The notes below the pieces were generated by a model, which searched no databases, had not been told where the DNA came from, and saw only the letters and a list, made by a program, of their open reading frames with translations. A DNA stretch of 48,019 nucleotides from Letharia columbiana (taxonomy: Eukaryota; Ascomycota; Lecanoromycetes; Lecanorales; Parmeliaceae): assembly GCF_014066305.1 (NCBI RefSeq), contig NW_023501155.1, positions 1 through 48,019 on the forward strand, given 5' to 3'. Below are positions 10,159 to 22,429 of this stretch, one piece after another. The first letter of the stretch is position 1, and each line of letters opens with the position of its first letter. The position numbers and the translations under genes were made by a program.

Positions 10159-11425
10159 TTAGATGTTGTGAAAGATTATGCGATCGCTCAGCCCAGTGCA
10201 GAATCGCACTTTTGCCTCCATATCGTCAACTGCCTCGTCCGCGCCGATGTGGCCCGGCTCTTTCCACAACGTTTGCAGGAACCAGTACGCAGCCGCGTTG
10301 TCAGCACCGATCGATAGATCTGCCAGACCACAAAGAAACCATGCCTCCATTTAAGCTACATTGTGCTCGTCGATCGGCGGTAAGCTCAACATTCTTTCGA
10401 TAATGGGATATGCCAAGTCCAGATCGCCAAGCTTGATACATAGGAAGGCGCACGAGAAGGCCAATTTAGTCCGCAATTGAATATACGATCTGCCTAATTC
10501 CCCGTCATATTGGATACGTGTTGAGAAGCCCAGCTGATGAGTTGAGCGGTCAAACCACAAGGTAAAATCATAGCCGCCTTGGTAGCCATAGCGCGCTTCG
10601 GAAAGCCGGCCCAACTCTTCCTTTTGACGGGCACGGTCGTGATGTTCGGAGGCTCGATCAATAATTTCCTGAAAATGCTTGAACGGCGACATCATTAGTG
10701 TTGCGAGCTCGACGTGCGGTGAATTCCCCTGAGCATCGGAAATCGTTGCGCGGCCGAACCCTCTGGCGTCCTTGAAGGAGTCCAGCAAGTTCTCGTGCCA
10801 AGCTCTCTTCACCTTTCCAGCGGTCAGTGCATTTAGATGCACGCGAATATCGAGCCCGCGAACATTGGCGTAAACTGTGAGAATTCTGCAGAGCCGCGGT
10901 ACTGCGAACGAGGACACCAGAAGATGGATCAGATTGATCCCAGGACCGGACTGTGGGAGCCGTTGTAGGGTCACGGTCGCAGCTGCTACAGGGGCAGTAC
11001 GGATGTAAGTGGCTAACGAGACTGGTTTATCTCCACGGAAGCCTTTCCGACCTGCTACCCACTCATTGCATAGGGCTTCGAGGAGGCTTGGTTCGATTGT
11101 GATACACACCCAAGTGTTTCCCTCATAAAAGATCTCGGAAGCTTCCTGATGGAGTTGCTGGTTGACGCGTAGAATCGACAGATCAAGCTTACAAAGGTCT
11201 CTCTTGTACCTCAAGATGTCCCATCTCTCGATGCGGAGAAGGTGGTCATAAATCTTGTCGCGCAGTTCGCGAGATAAGCTCAGTAGCCCGACGCGCTCGG
11301 TTTTCACATCTCTTGGCGGGAACTGCAGGCTTGAAAACGTCAGCGACTGAACTAGGATTATTTCGAACCTCTCGTGAGAGCCTTGGTCTCTACGAATTAG
11401 CTTACTGCGTCTCTGCTCTCGCCAT
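10159..11425 (-). CDS. 2EXR/F-box-like protein with in-frame stop
   Basis: Exon 1 11425-11406 (MARAETH) joins exon 2 at 11329 through a 76-nt intron (GTAAGC..TTCAAG, branch CTGAC). This start is preferred over 11586, whose extra leader contains the intron. The domain begins LLSLSRELRDKIYDHLL and continues with ILRVNQQLHQEASEIFYEGNTWV. The middle has PFKHFQEIIDRA. The frame reaches IDEHNVA and a TAA at 10353-10351 (332 aa). The same frame then stays open for 63 codons (MEAWFLCGLADLSIG ... RIIFHNI) to 10159 and looks like the natural C-terminus (helical, TPR-like). CAA to TAA by a CpA mutation would explain the stop. So this is either a truncated protein or a nonsense allele. Confidence 0.75.
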
Positions 11426-12193
11426 GAGGCACAGTTTCCGAGTTGTGTCTCCGGTCTCCGTATCCACAATCCGCCATCCTCTCTTTGCGACTTCGAGACG
11501 TCAATGCCGACTATGCCAGACACGAGATGGTGAAGGGATATGCTAAAGATGTGTTGAGACTCAGAAGTGTTGCTACTCTTCTCCAAGTATCATGAATAAA
11601 GGTGTAGAGTATGTGATAACTCTCAGCGAGGTGTTGAGGTTGAAATCTGTCAAGATGTTGCTCCCTTAGGTTCGAGTAGGAGATTTTGTGTTGAGAGGGG
11701 AGGACTGATCTTCACACTTCGTATTTGACTCAGACTCAGCTAGCCTAGAAGATACATGAGTTTCACAGCTTGCCGCCTGTGTCAGATTGTCCCTCTATTC
11801 CCCGGCTAGGCTAGTTTCAGCCTTGAATCAGCAGGGCGACCAATCCTGGCCATGCGACCATGGGCAGGCAGCGCGAAGTTGCTACTTTAACACTTTGCTT
11901 TGTAACACTTTGCTTCTACTTTAACACTTTGCTTCTAATTCAACACTTTGCTTCTAATTCAACACCTTACTTCTACCTCAACACTTGACTCGTGTTATCG
12001 CCTGTTAGACTCCGTTTCTTCGATAAATAAGCATTTAGCAGCCTCATCATTCAGCTAGCGGGAACCTGTTTCATGTTGAGGACCCTTCAACGTATCTCGG
12101 TTGGCAGCCTAAATCTCCCACTCAATAAAGCAGTCTCTTCTTCGGACTCTGCATCCATTGCATATCTCATCTTCCCAGACCCAACGCTCGAGT
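11426..12193. other. Intergenic with minisatellite
   Basis: Contains the 19-bp repeat at 11882-11988; otherwise no supported gene. A plus ORF at 12073 overlaps the first exon of the next gene in another frame. Confidence 0.5.
11882..11988. repeat. 19-bp minisatellite
   Basis: About five to six units of the type CTTCTAATTCAACACTTTG, with small indels in the first copies. Period of 19 is not a codon multiple; non-coding. Confidence 0.85.
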
Positions 12194-12749
12194 ATGGCAC
12201 CACATACAGAATCACGGGAAGCGCCACCAGTGTACAGATGTTCCGATCACCACTGGCATTTCATCCCTCACCGCGACGACTACGATCTCTTGACTTCCCC
12301 CTGGTACCGTTGGAAAGTAGTAAGTGGCTTGTTCCTCCTCCTTCCAACAACCACCCACCAGCTCCCCAAACAAGCTCGTCAACATCATACTAACAAATTT
12401 CCACAACAGCCACAAGAAGAGCAAACTCTGTTTCCCTCTGGTACCCCAAGTTTACGTAAAAGGCGGCGGTGATGGGCCCTTTATCGTCAAACGCAAGCTG
12501 CTCAGCGGGTTCTACGCCTTGCAGACAAGATTACCGGATAATCGCACGGTGACACATCGTTGTATGGGAAGGTACAACGTCGAGGATTACAGGTTGTGGC
12601 GGGAAGAGGAACTCAGTCGAGCGCCATGGGGTCGCAAGAAGGAGGAGATGCCACCAGCGTACGAGGCCTCGTCATCGTCCTTCATCGGGACCTCCAGGGT
12701 ACTACCTCGCCCGGAGTTAGAACAGATCTACGGACTCAAGCTAACATGA
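12194..12749 (+). CDS. Orphan two-exon protein
   Basis: Exon 1 12194-12319 (MAPHTESREAPPVYRCSD, then HHWHFIPHRDDYDLL and PWYRWKV). A strong GTAAGT donor follows, with a perfect ACTAAC branch. The first acceptor (CAACAG, 12409) gives a 20-residue tail and a stop. The next one (CACAAG, 12416) keeps the long frame open to 12749 (KLCFPLVPQVYVKGGG, FIVKRKLLSGFYALQ, HRCMGRYNVEDYRLW, then PPAYEASSSS), 152 aa. The long frame looks like real protein, so either the second acceptor is used or a base was lost. No family recognised. A second intron near 12711-12767 cannot be excluded. Confidence 0.5.
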
Positions 12750-13760
12750 CGGGATACAGGTACGATGATCATAAGACAACTTCTGCCAAGAACTAGGGAA
12801 ATCGTCAAGGCTCTCGGAAGACTAGATGGATGGCAGTGAAACAGCAGTGTTGATTTGTGGGGTACAAGCATGCGAGATAGAATACCAGTCACAGCAGTCT
12901 GTTGAATATCATGCTGCACTGATTGCACTCGTACCATGTGTCCCCGTCCCGATCATGAGTGTTGCGTCACACCAGTGAATACCCGACTCCCATAGTTAAA
13001 GAGGATACCAATGAGATATACGCTTATTTATGGGGCACTAACGCCCTTCTCATGGGCATAAGTTTGCAGTAGTAGCATTCAGTAGAAGACAAGTGAATGT
13101 GGCAAAAGTCATGCATAGGGGCGGAAGTCCTGAATGAAATCCTACGGTCCAGCCAGAAAAAAGTGACCCTGCCCACGCACTTTTCCTAAAAACATTCGTC
13201 GACCTGCAAGGGAACTGGTTGTTAAAACCCTCCATTTCAGGTGCGATGCCAGAAGAGGTTGACCCTGTCCACCGAGTTTCCCCTAAAAAGTCAACATTTT
13301 GCGCTTGGTGGCACTCACATCAACTTTCGCTTAATGAGCGTTGTGATTGGCTGAGATAGCCGAGTATTTAACGGATAGTACGAGAACGTCTTGGCTAAAG
13401 CGCCAAGAACCCTTGAGACGAGGCCAGTCATCACAGAGGTATGTTGCTAGATGTGATTCCTATGAATAACTCCTGATGAAAATGTAGACCAACGTCCGGA
13501 CACGCGAGGCAAGAAAGTAAGAGAATAATCGAAATGATTATCGGAAGCAATACGCTCTCCTAATGATGGGAGAATCCCGCTGTCAGACGTGACTCGCGAG
13601 AGCTGCTTACAGCAAGCCGGAGTGCGCCGTTGCATCCCGGATCGAAGTTCCATCGACCATGCTCTTTTCTTTGTTCGGTGTGTGTGCGTCAACCAAGAGT
13701 TTATGATCCCTTTTACCGTGTATCGGCTTTCTTGAAGTCTGTGAAGACATGGCATCTCAC
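12750..13760. other. Intergenic border of the AT-rich block
   Basis: No supported gene. Includes a pair of diverged direct repeats (13152-13198, 13248-13295). Composition falls abruptly to AT-rich near 13770. Confidence 0.5.
13152..13295. repeat. Direct repeat pair, about 47 bp each
   Basis: 13152-13198 and 13248-13295 share GCCAGAA..., GTTGACCCTG/GTGACCCTG, CCCAC/TCCAC and the TTTTCCTAAAAA/TTTCCCCTAAAAA end, 96 bp apart. Origin unknown. Confidence 0.55.
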
Positions 13761-13784
13761 TATTAAAATAGCTGTGGAATATTT

Positions 13785-16060
13785 ACGAACCGTAGAGTAA
13801 GATAGATAAACTAAGAATAAAAGCTTACTTGTATGTAATAAACGAAAGAGCTAGTTAGATTAAAGATTTTCTAGAGATATAAGTAAGATAGAATACTATA
13901 ACTATAGGAAAATCGGGTATTACGAGAGAAAATATTCGAATAAGAAGGATAAAAAGAATAAGAATTATGGAGCGAAGGATTTAAATAGATAAAATTGTAA
14001 ATTAAAGAATCGATTAAAGAGTTTAAAGATATTTAAAAATAATAAGTAAGAACGCTTAGATTATATTATAATAATAGTAAATAAATTAGATAGCGATAGT
14101 AATATTAGCGATATAAGCGATATATATAGTTAAAAGAAAGACTTATAAATAGCTAGGGAAAAGCTAGAGCCTATAAATAGTATATTATTAATAAAAAATT
14201 TCTTTATAATAATAGACTTTTTAGGAGATAGTAGCTAGCTAATAAACTCCGAAGCGACTCGCTATATAATATTAAATAAGAAACTATTTATTAACTTATA
14301 GTCTTATTTAAAAGAAGTAGAATTCGATAATTAAGGCGAGTTGATAGCGATAGATAGAGAAATTATTCGAATTTATATAGGTAATTATATATAGATTATA
14401 ATAGATACTCTATATATTTCGAGAATAGATAATAATCTACTATCTATTATAGTACTAGATCGAAAGGGTTTTAAGATATAATTCGAAAATCTATATATTA
14501 GAATTATTAATATATTTATAGACGAGATGATAATAAGAGGTTATATGAGAAATAACTTATATTAGTTAATTAAATCGATATCTAATAGAGTATTCGCTTT
14601 TAGAAAGTCGAGATTTCCTATTAAAAGTATATCTGCAGCTATAAAATAAGAATAAGTCGATTATTTTCGATTAATATATTAACGATTAGACTATATTAAA
14701 GCGTATCGTCTAAAGAATCTATATCTCTATATAAGAGGTATAGAGGAAATAAAATTATCGAAAGAATTTTAATATAATATATATAACTTCACGAAAATAG
14801 TTTAATAGATTAATAAGGACTCTAGGCTAAAGAAAATAGTACTAGAAGCTCGAATATATATTAATTTTTAAGGATTATATCTCGTAATTAGTATTATAAA
14901 AGATAGTAAGTAATTTATATTTCTTATCGATAAGGCTATTAATTAATTAAACCTCGAGCTTATTATATTAAAGAAATAGATCTATATCTTTATTCTTAGA
15001 AATATAATTATAATTAATAAAATAATTAAAATAAGAGAAGTAATATTAGTTAGAATTAATAATATATTAGAGTATAAGTTAGTCGAGAATATACTTAAAA
15101 AACGAGGTATTACTATAGAATTTATAATTATCTATATTCTATATTAGAATAGTATCGCAGAACGATTTAATAAAACGTTAATTAAGTTTATAAGATTTAT
15201 ACTTAGTTAGTTAGACTTACTTATAAGCTTCTAATTAGAGATCGTAATCTATATAAATTATTTAAAAAATAGATTATTATATAATAGTAGAGGAAGTAAG
15301 TTATTCTATAAACTATAATTTAATAAGAAATTAAATCTAAATTACGAAAAAGTCTTCGATTATCTATACTTAGTTTATTTATTAAAAGAGAAATGAGAAA
15401 GTAAGCTATATATTATAGCCTATTAGAGTATATATATTAATTATTATTTATCTACTTAGTATCGAATTTATAACCCTTAAAATAATCGATTCGAATAGTT
15501 TATAAATATCTATTTTTATAAGAATCGTAAAAGAGTTTAATTAATAACTCTAACTTCGTTTCTAATAGCCTATAACTTTATATAAGTAAATATCGCCTTT
15601 ACTCGCTAGAATAATAACGATCTTAGTAATACCTTTATTTAGAGTAGTATTAAGATCGTATCTAGCGATAATAATAATAAGAAGAATTATAAAAGGCTTA
15701 TATCGGATATTATATCGTTATTATAAATCGAAGAAATTAAAGATATACGCGATTTTTAAATAGAGAAAGAAGTTTCTATTAATTTTCTAAAAAATATAAA
15801 TAATAGTAGAGATTCGAGATTAAGTGGCTTAAACGTATATTAAATTAAATCGAAATCTTCGTTAGGCCTTCGCGAAATTAGAGAGACTCTTAATATCTTA
15901 AATAGTAAAGAAATAATAAATTAAGAAATAATATCTAAGGTAATTATTTAATAATCTATTATATCTATATCTACTCTTAATTCTTTTAATTATACTAAGC
16001 GATATCTTATATTTTAAATTACTATTAGTATATATAAAAGAATAAGATAGGGCTGAGCTT
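13785..16060 (+). mobile_element. Copia retrotransposon, 5' half (RIP-degraded)
   Basis: Frames are full of stops but the conceptual order is clear: a gag zinc-knuckle remnant at about 13900, an aspartic-protease remnant (Ser-Glu-Ala-Thr-Arg-Tyr-Ile where DSGATRHI is usual) at about 14240, and the integrase core with KKRGITIEF and an almost intact SIAERFNKTLI at about 15090-15190. These are Ty1/Copia features. Gag N-terminus and 5' LTR are absent, so the element is truncated near 13785. Stops are mostly TAA/TAG where Gln or Trp is expected, the RIP signature. The element resumes at about 22430. Confidence 0.85.
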
Positions 16061-19000
16061 GGAAATCTTAAATTTATATATGCAGCCAATCATTAATTCG
16101 AGGTTATTACGCCTTTTGACTAGACTGACTAAGTTAATCCGCTAGCCCTTCCGAGCTTCCTTATTAAAAATTTATATATAGAAGTTTTATACTCTAAAAT
16201 AACCAGCTTTCTATGAATACTATTTCTTCATAATTTCATAAATTATAGAGTTCGATATACGCTTTCTAACGCTGTAAAAATAATGAAGTTTAGCCTACTA
16301 TTGGTAAATGAAATAAATATTCAAATATGATAGTTATAATAGTTATATATCAGACGCGTTCGAAATCGAATAATAATCCTTCCACCTATTTATATAATTA
16401 TTCTTCTTCTATAATTCTATTAATCTATTAATTATAAATAAATTCGCCCTTAATATTCCCCGCTTAAATATTACTAAATATCTAAGGTATATATCCCTTC
16501 CGCCCGTTTTTTAAACCCCTTATTAACGCCCTTAGGCTATTCCTCGGCGAATTCGCTATTATTAGTAATCGAGGCCGTAAGCGAGCCTAACAGCTATTTA
16601 CTACTACTCATAAACGCGCTAAAAGGCTCTTTAAAAGAGCTCGAACGGATACGTCCTCCCCTATATACTCCTTTCAAGCCAGCGATAATGCCTTTTAACC
16701 TAGCGATACTACCTTCCAAGACGCGTCTTCCTCCCCTATTCGTTCTTCATTACCCTATTTTAAAGCCTCTCAACGCGTATTAGATTCTAAATATCGTCAA
16801 GAAGAAGCTCCTAAACGAGAGAAAGACGCTGTTAAAGACCCTCTATTGCGAGACCTACCACCAAACTTCTTTAACAACGACCCTTTCGATAGCTTACGTC
16901 CTTTCAGCCCACCTTTTAGCCCTTATATAGATTCTACTCAGTCTTCAATAAGGCTCACCAGCTACACCGCGCGTCACTCATATACTATAGAGCCTACATA
17001 GCATAATTTAAGTTCTATAGACTAGATTTACAACCGCTATAATACGGCGTTATAAAAAGATAAGATAGCCGAGTAATACTACGATAGCGAAAAGACTAAA
17101 GTCGATACACCTAAAATAGACGAGATAGACGATATAAAATAAGGTTATAAGGGCGTTAAAACGAGTATAAACAATTCGATTAATCTTAGCGAGTATATTA
17201 TTAATTAAATCCTTCACTCTTTAACGTTAGAGATCTTAAATCTTATTAATAATAGTAAAGAATTTCGTCGCTATAGCGTTTAGTATAATAATACAACCTC
17301 TATAGCCTTACAGCAGATTACTATCAATCATTCAATCGCCCCCTACACGTGTAAAATCCAGAGAGCGATTACTACTTATATACCTACCCTAGCGCCTCCA
17401 GAGAGCGAAAAATCGGTCTTTAGTCAAATCTATATTATAAATAATATCTAAGATTAGTCCATAATACGATATAACTTTCTTCCGACCGCGTTTCCTATAC
17501 TAACTTTACTAGGTATAGCTACTATAATCGTATTAATTAGACACTTTATCGTAAAATAGCTATAAATCTTAGAAGTATTAATCCCTATATTAACGCCCTC
17601 AAATCGATATCTAAAAGGCTAAAGGCCAATTCGAATATACGGGGCTATAAGCTACTCCATAAGAATCTATAATATCATAATTCATATATCTATAATCGTT
17701 TTATTTTAAATAAAATCGCTATCGCCTAAGAGGGTGATATCGATAATTTACTAGATATATCTAAGGCTAAAGATATATTAATAGAGGCTAAAAGTAATAA
17801 GAGGTTTAGTATTTTATATTAGCATCCAGCCTATATACCCCTACGCTATCCTCTTATCTTTTTATTCGATAAATAGTTATAGTATAATAATATACTCAAT
17901 ATAGGTAATATATTAGATAGAAGTCTTCTTACTTAGCGAAGTAGAAATAACGAAGCTATTTCATAAGTTAGAGAAACTATCGAATAAGGTAATTCTATAT
18001 AAGTAACGCTTATCTTATATTATAGGTCTATTTTATTCATTTCTTCTATTCTATCAATCGCTAACTTCCCATAGATATATAATATAGAGTCGTCCCGGCA
18101 AGTTCAACCGCCTCCTTTACTGCGATAGACTACTATAATATTTCGTCTACGATATCTATATAACTATTAAAAGTAATAAACTTTACTAACTAAAGATGAA
18201 TTAGAAGATTATTTAAGCTAATATCTATTAAGTAGTCGTCGATACTTATACTAATAGAGTTATTATAGATAATTAGGCTGATAAATAACGTATCGTCCTC
18301 TCTTTCTTCTATTAAGGAGGCCTACGGTTTATAAAATAACTCTACTAGAATACTATTATCCTATTTACTAAGTTCGATTAGCCGAACCTTTTACGACTTT
18401 TATCTATAACTCAAAATAGACCGAGATTATCAAAAATCTTTTATTTGACGAACGCGCTACTGATCGACTTAATCTGATTGCTAGGGTATTTAGACTAAAG
18501 CTGAAGGCTCTTATAAATAATATTCTAAAGGGGAAGATATTAGATATACTTTTATTCTTTTTATTTCTTATTATAGTATAGTAGCTCTCTCTTATCTCAT
18601 TTAATAGAATAGCTCCTTAGACGATATATTAGTTAGGCGATTAGTATAGATTGTAGTTTCTAAGAGTGCTTCTAATATAATTTAATCTATTATACATCGT
18701 AATTTCTATTAATTAGCTCTATAATATCGTTTAATTTTTTTTTTACTCTTATAAAAGCGAAGTATAGCTGATTAAAATATCGATTAGTTTTAATTCTAAC
18801 TAACTTTATGAGTAATAAATCGAGTTCCGACCTATGTCTACACCATTAAATTTTAAAAACGAGGCCTACCGTATATCTATATCCTTATCATTTTATACTC
18901 TAAAGATCGATTCTTTAGCGCCGCTAAGGTCGACGCCGCTATTAATATTAAGATCTCTAATTAAAGACTATTTTCTAATCTCTATACGATCGTTATTAGA

Positions 19001-20110
19001 TATATACTCTATAAAAATTATAGTTAATATACTACTAGCAGAATAGATACTATTTCATCTTATTAAGACTTAGATAAAAACGTATATAGCAAGTAGTTTC
19101 CGAAGGACTTCAGCGATTATATCGTCTTTAAATTAGACTTCGAGTATCTTATATATCGTCGGCGTAAGCTTACTAAGATATTAGATGATAAATTCAAGTA
19201 GAATTACTAGATAATATTTTATAGTCTCTATTTATTAACTAAGTATAACGCTTATATTAATATAGAGATCTACGTTAACGTTAAAGTCTATAAATATATC
19301 TTTAAGTATATTTATAAGGGTAGTAATCGGGCTAGTCTTCGAATAGAGCGTAAGAGCGATATAGATTAAAACGATATAGGGCTAGACTAGATAGATGAGA
19401 TTTAAGAGTATTAAAATACACGGTAAGTAGGCTCTACGGAAATCTATTAAAGGATTTTTGACTTTAAATTATATAATCATAATCCTTCTATCGAACGATT
19501 ATTTATTTATCTCTCGAATTAATAAGGCGTAATATTTAATAACGATAATAATCTATTTTATATAATTAATATAGAATATAAACGCTAGACTAAGCTAATA
19601 GCCTTCTTTCAGCTAAATTAATAATGTCGATAAAAAAGATAAGTAGAAGATCTCTTCTATATCGATCTATCGATATAATATATCTAAAAAAAGAATAAGT
19701 AAGGTATATCTAAATAAAGTCTACGTTAGAGGCGTAGAAGTATTATTAAAAGAATATATTACATTAATCCGAACGCTGAGAAACTCTTCTATCTACGATA
19801 CCTCCTCCTAAACATATTAAATCCTATATTCTTCGAAGACTTACGCACGGTAGACGATAATATTCTTTCTTTCTATTATAATACCTATATAATAAAAGGC
19901 TTACTTTACGATAACGCTGAATGAGATTAAGTATTAAATGAAACAGCGGCCTAGCAGGGAGGATACGTCTTATAGAGTCTCTTCGTAATAATTCTACTAT
20001 AATATAAGCTCGGTAACTCTCTAGATCTATAAAATAATTATAAATTAAGATATATAAGTAATTTCTTCTTTATTAAATAGAAATACTTTAAGCGTAATAT
20101 AAATAGCTTA

Positions 20111-20365
20111 TCGCGCTAACGATAATATTAAAATATTACAACTTTTTTTTAATATAGTATTTCTTTTTTTATATACTAAAACTTTTCGCGCTAGATGTAT
20201 TTTTTCTTAATAATTTCTTTAATAAGTTAAAGTGCTTTAAGTTATAGAATAAGAAGATTACCGCGCTAACGGTGATTTTGAAATATCGCGACTTTTTTTG
20301 ATGTGATATTCTTTTTTTAGCTATTAAAACTTTTCGCGCTAGATATATTTTTCCTTTTTTTATCT
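20111..20365. repeat. Direct repeat pair inside the Helitron
   Basis: About 105 bp at 20111-20215 and again at 20261-20365. Both start with the CGCGCTAACG core and end with AAAACTTTTCGCGCTAGAT. They lie in the region between the Rep and helicase parts of the reading frame, so they are inserted material or an intron. Differences are almost all G-to-A or C-to-T, with copy 1 more mutated. Confidence 0.7.
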
Positions 20366-22204
20366 ATAAATAATTTGATTCTCTACTTATACTTTGCGTA
20401 CATTTCTTAACTAACACTTATTATTCTTTATTTAAATTATCTAATAATCTTATTTATATCCTTCAGACTTAGTATTATACTCTTCCTCTATCAGACGATA
20501 CGCAATATAAACAAGCCGTCGTCGAAGACTTCTACCTTCATTTAATTCAAATCCGCTTAAAGAAAAACAACACCAGCTCTATAAAGGATATCAGCCTTAC
20601 TATCAACTTTAGTCTACTCGCGATTTAGCGAGACTACGAATAATATTATATTAATAATTAAAATCGACTTTTACGCGAAGTATATAGCTATCGAATTAAT
20701 ATCTAGAATTAGATATAAGCGAGTTTTAATAATAATTAAATCGCTATAACTAACGCTATTTAAAACGCGATCTCTTATTTTAATAGCTAACTCTTCTTTC
20801 TTAATAGCTATAAAAATATCGATAAAATTATACTTTAGAATATTATATTGCGAAGAGTACAAAATAACTCTAAGATAGCTATTACTATGGCTTTATCTAA
20901 TATCGCCTCTATTCTCCTTTAAGATAATACTATTACTTATTCTCGCTTTAAGATTCCCCTTAATACTATTACTTAGTTTAATTATAATATATCGATAAGA
21001 TCTAATTTAGCTTAGTTATTAGAGATAACCGAGCTTATTTTCTAGAACGAAGTCTCTATATAAAACCGCTATAATATCGAGATCGTTAATTGTATGCTTT
21101 AAGATATTCGAAAGAACCCCACTTCTTTTAATAATATAGTCATATATTTCTACAATAACTTTCGTTAAATTCTTTTAATTATTAAGGGTGCTAAATTAGA
21201 TTATATCGCTCGAGCTATATTAAAGACGTTCTATCTTTAAAACTATATTTAAATTTTTAAACTAATAGAAAATATAAGGCTTTAAAACTCTAATTTTATT
21301 AATTAAGGTCGAACTAATATAAAGGAATTCGTCTAAAGGCTATTAGATATAAGTAATAATATCTTAGCAAGCTTCGAAGGATAAGAAGCTGTCGATTAAT
21401 CTACCGGGTAATTATTAGACGACTTTATTACTTAGCTAATTAATACTATTTATAGTAACCTTAGCCTATATCGAATAGCTAATTTCTATACGTCTAGGGT
21501 GATCCTTTATATCCTTAATAAGAATATCGTTTGATTTAATAGTTAAGTCCTCGATAAGTTTTCTAGAGTTAAGATCGTTTGTAATAGTAGAGATTAAGTC
21601 GTTAATAAGGAAGATAGCTTCCTCCTACTTACTAAAATAATAAATACCTTCAAACCGGCCTCGCTTTCACTCTATTATTTAAAGTTAAAATAGGATTATA
21701 TAGTAATACTACTAAGGAATTTAAAGTAGCGTATAGATTTATATAATGGGATACGTCTATAAGTTAAGCATATTAGGTCTAAGATACTCGATTGCTATAT
21801 TCTTAAAGGCGAATATAACGGTGAATGATACTATATATTACGTATCCCTCTAGCTCCGCCTAATTCGAACGATCTATATGCTCCCTTTTAACGCATCTAA
21901 TTCTTAATTCGATTAATCTTCAGTATAACGATTAACAAGTCTTAGAGTTAATCATTATAGCAGATCGGCCTATATCTATACTCCGAGATCTTTATTTATA
22001 GCTAATTATATATAATCTTAAGTCGAGTTATCAGCAAGATCGGCCTATTAATTATAGCCCTAGACGATCTATTAAGAAAACAACTTACTCGATCGACGAG
22101 GTATATTAAGAATAAGATTATTAAGTAGATACTTCTTCCTTAGATAAGGACGTAATTAATCAGCGATCTATAGTGATAGAAGTAGGTCATTTACTGTATA
22201 GAAA

Positions 22205-22410
22205 GCAAGTAGAGTCCGATTTAACTTAGGGTTAGGGCTTTTACCTTCTTTATTAATTTCGTAGTAGTAAAAGTAGGTCAAAAACGCACAGCAAGCGATT
22301 AGAGTTCGATTTAACTTAGGGCTAGGGCTAAAATTCCATTTAACTTAGAAAAATCCAACTCCATTTGACTTAGAAAAATGAAAAATCCAACTTCATGAAT
22401 TTAATTCATG
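22205..22410. repeat. Helitron 3' subterminal repeats and palindrome
   Basis: A block of about 40 bp starting GCAAG (22205 and 22291) occurs twice; TTTAACTTAG occurs three times and TTTGACTTAG once. The region ends in a perfect 17-nt palindrome CATGAATTTAATTCATG (22394-22410), which could form the terminal hairpin. No clear CTRR follows. Confidence 0.6.
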
Positions 22411-22429
22411 GGCCTTTACTTATCTTTAT

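Larger units (their letters stand above)
16080..22420 (+). mobile_element. Helitron (Rep-helicase), inserted into Copia
   Basis: Degraded but orderly: a leader (about 16450-17560) with SIAPYTCKIQRAI and VFSQIYII blocks; Helitron-like N domain and Rep region (about 17810-19990) with DERATDRLNLIARVFRLKLK, KKRGLPY, FKYIYKGS, EDLRTVDDN, SLFVIILL; then the PIF1-type helicase (about 20490-22060) with a decayed Walker A at about 20790-20830, SRFKIPLNTIT, a degraded DEAPM-like block, ITINKS and the final LSRVISK. Thus the complete Rep-Hel layout is present. Stops are TAA/TAG at expected Gln/Trp. Decay is lighter than in the surrounding Copia halves, as expected if it arrived later. Exact ends are uncertain by about 60 bp. 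Confidence 0.85.

Noticed and set aside
11426..11586. Upstream start (11586) for the third 2EXR gene
   Set aside because: The leader contains a clear intron (11330-11405); the spliced start at 11425 gives a compact N-terminus.
15898..20862. Short ORFs of 60-70 codons in the AT-rich block (for example 15898-16089, 18834-19046)
   Set aside because: They lie in degraded transposon text; open frames occur by chance or as remnants.
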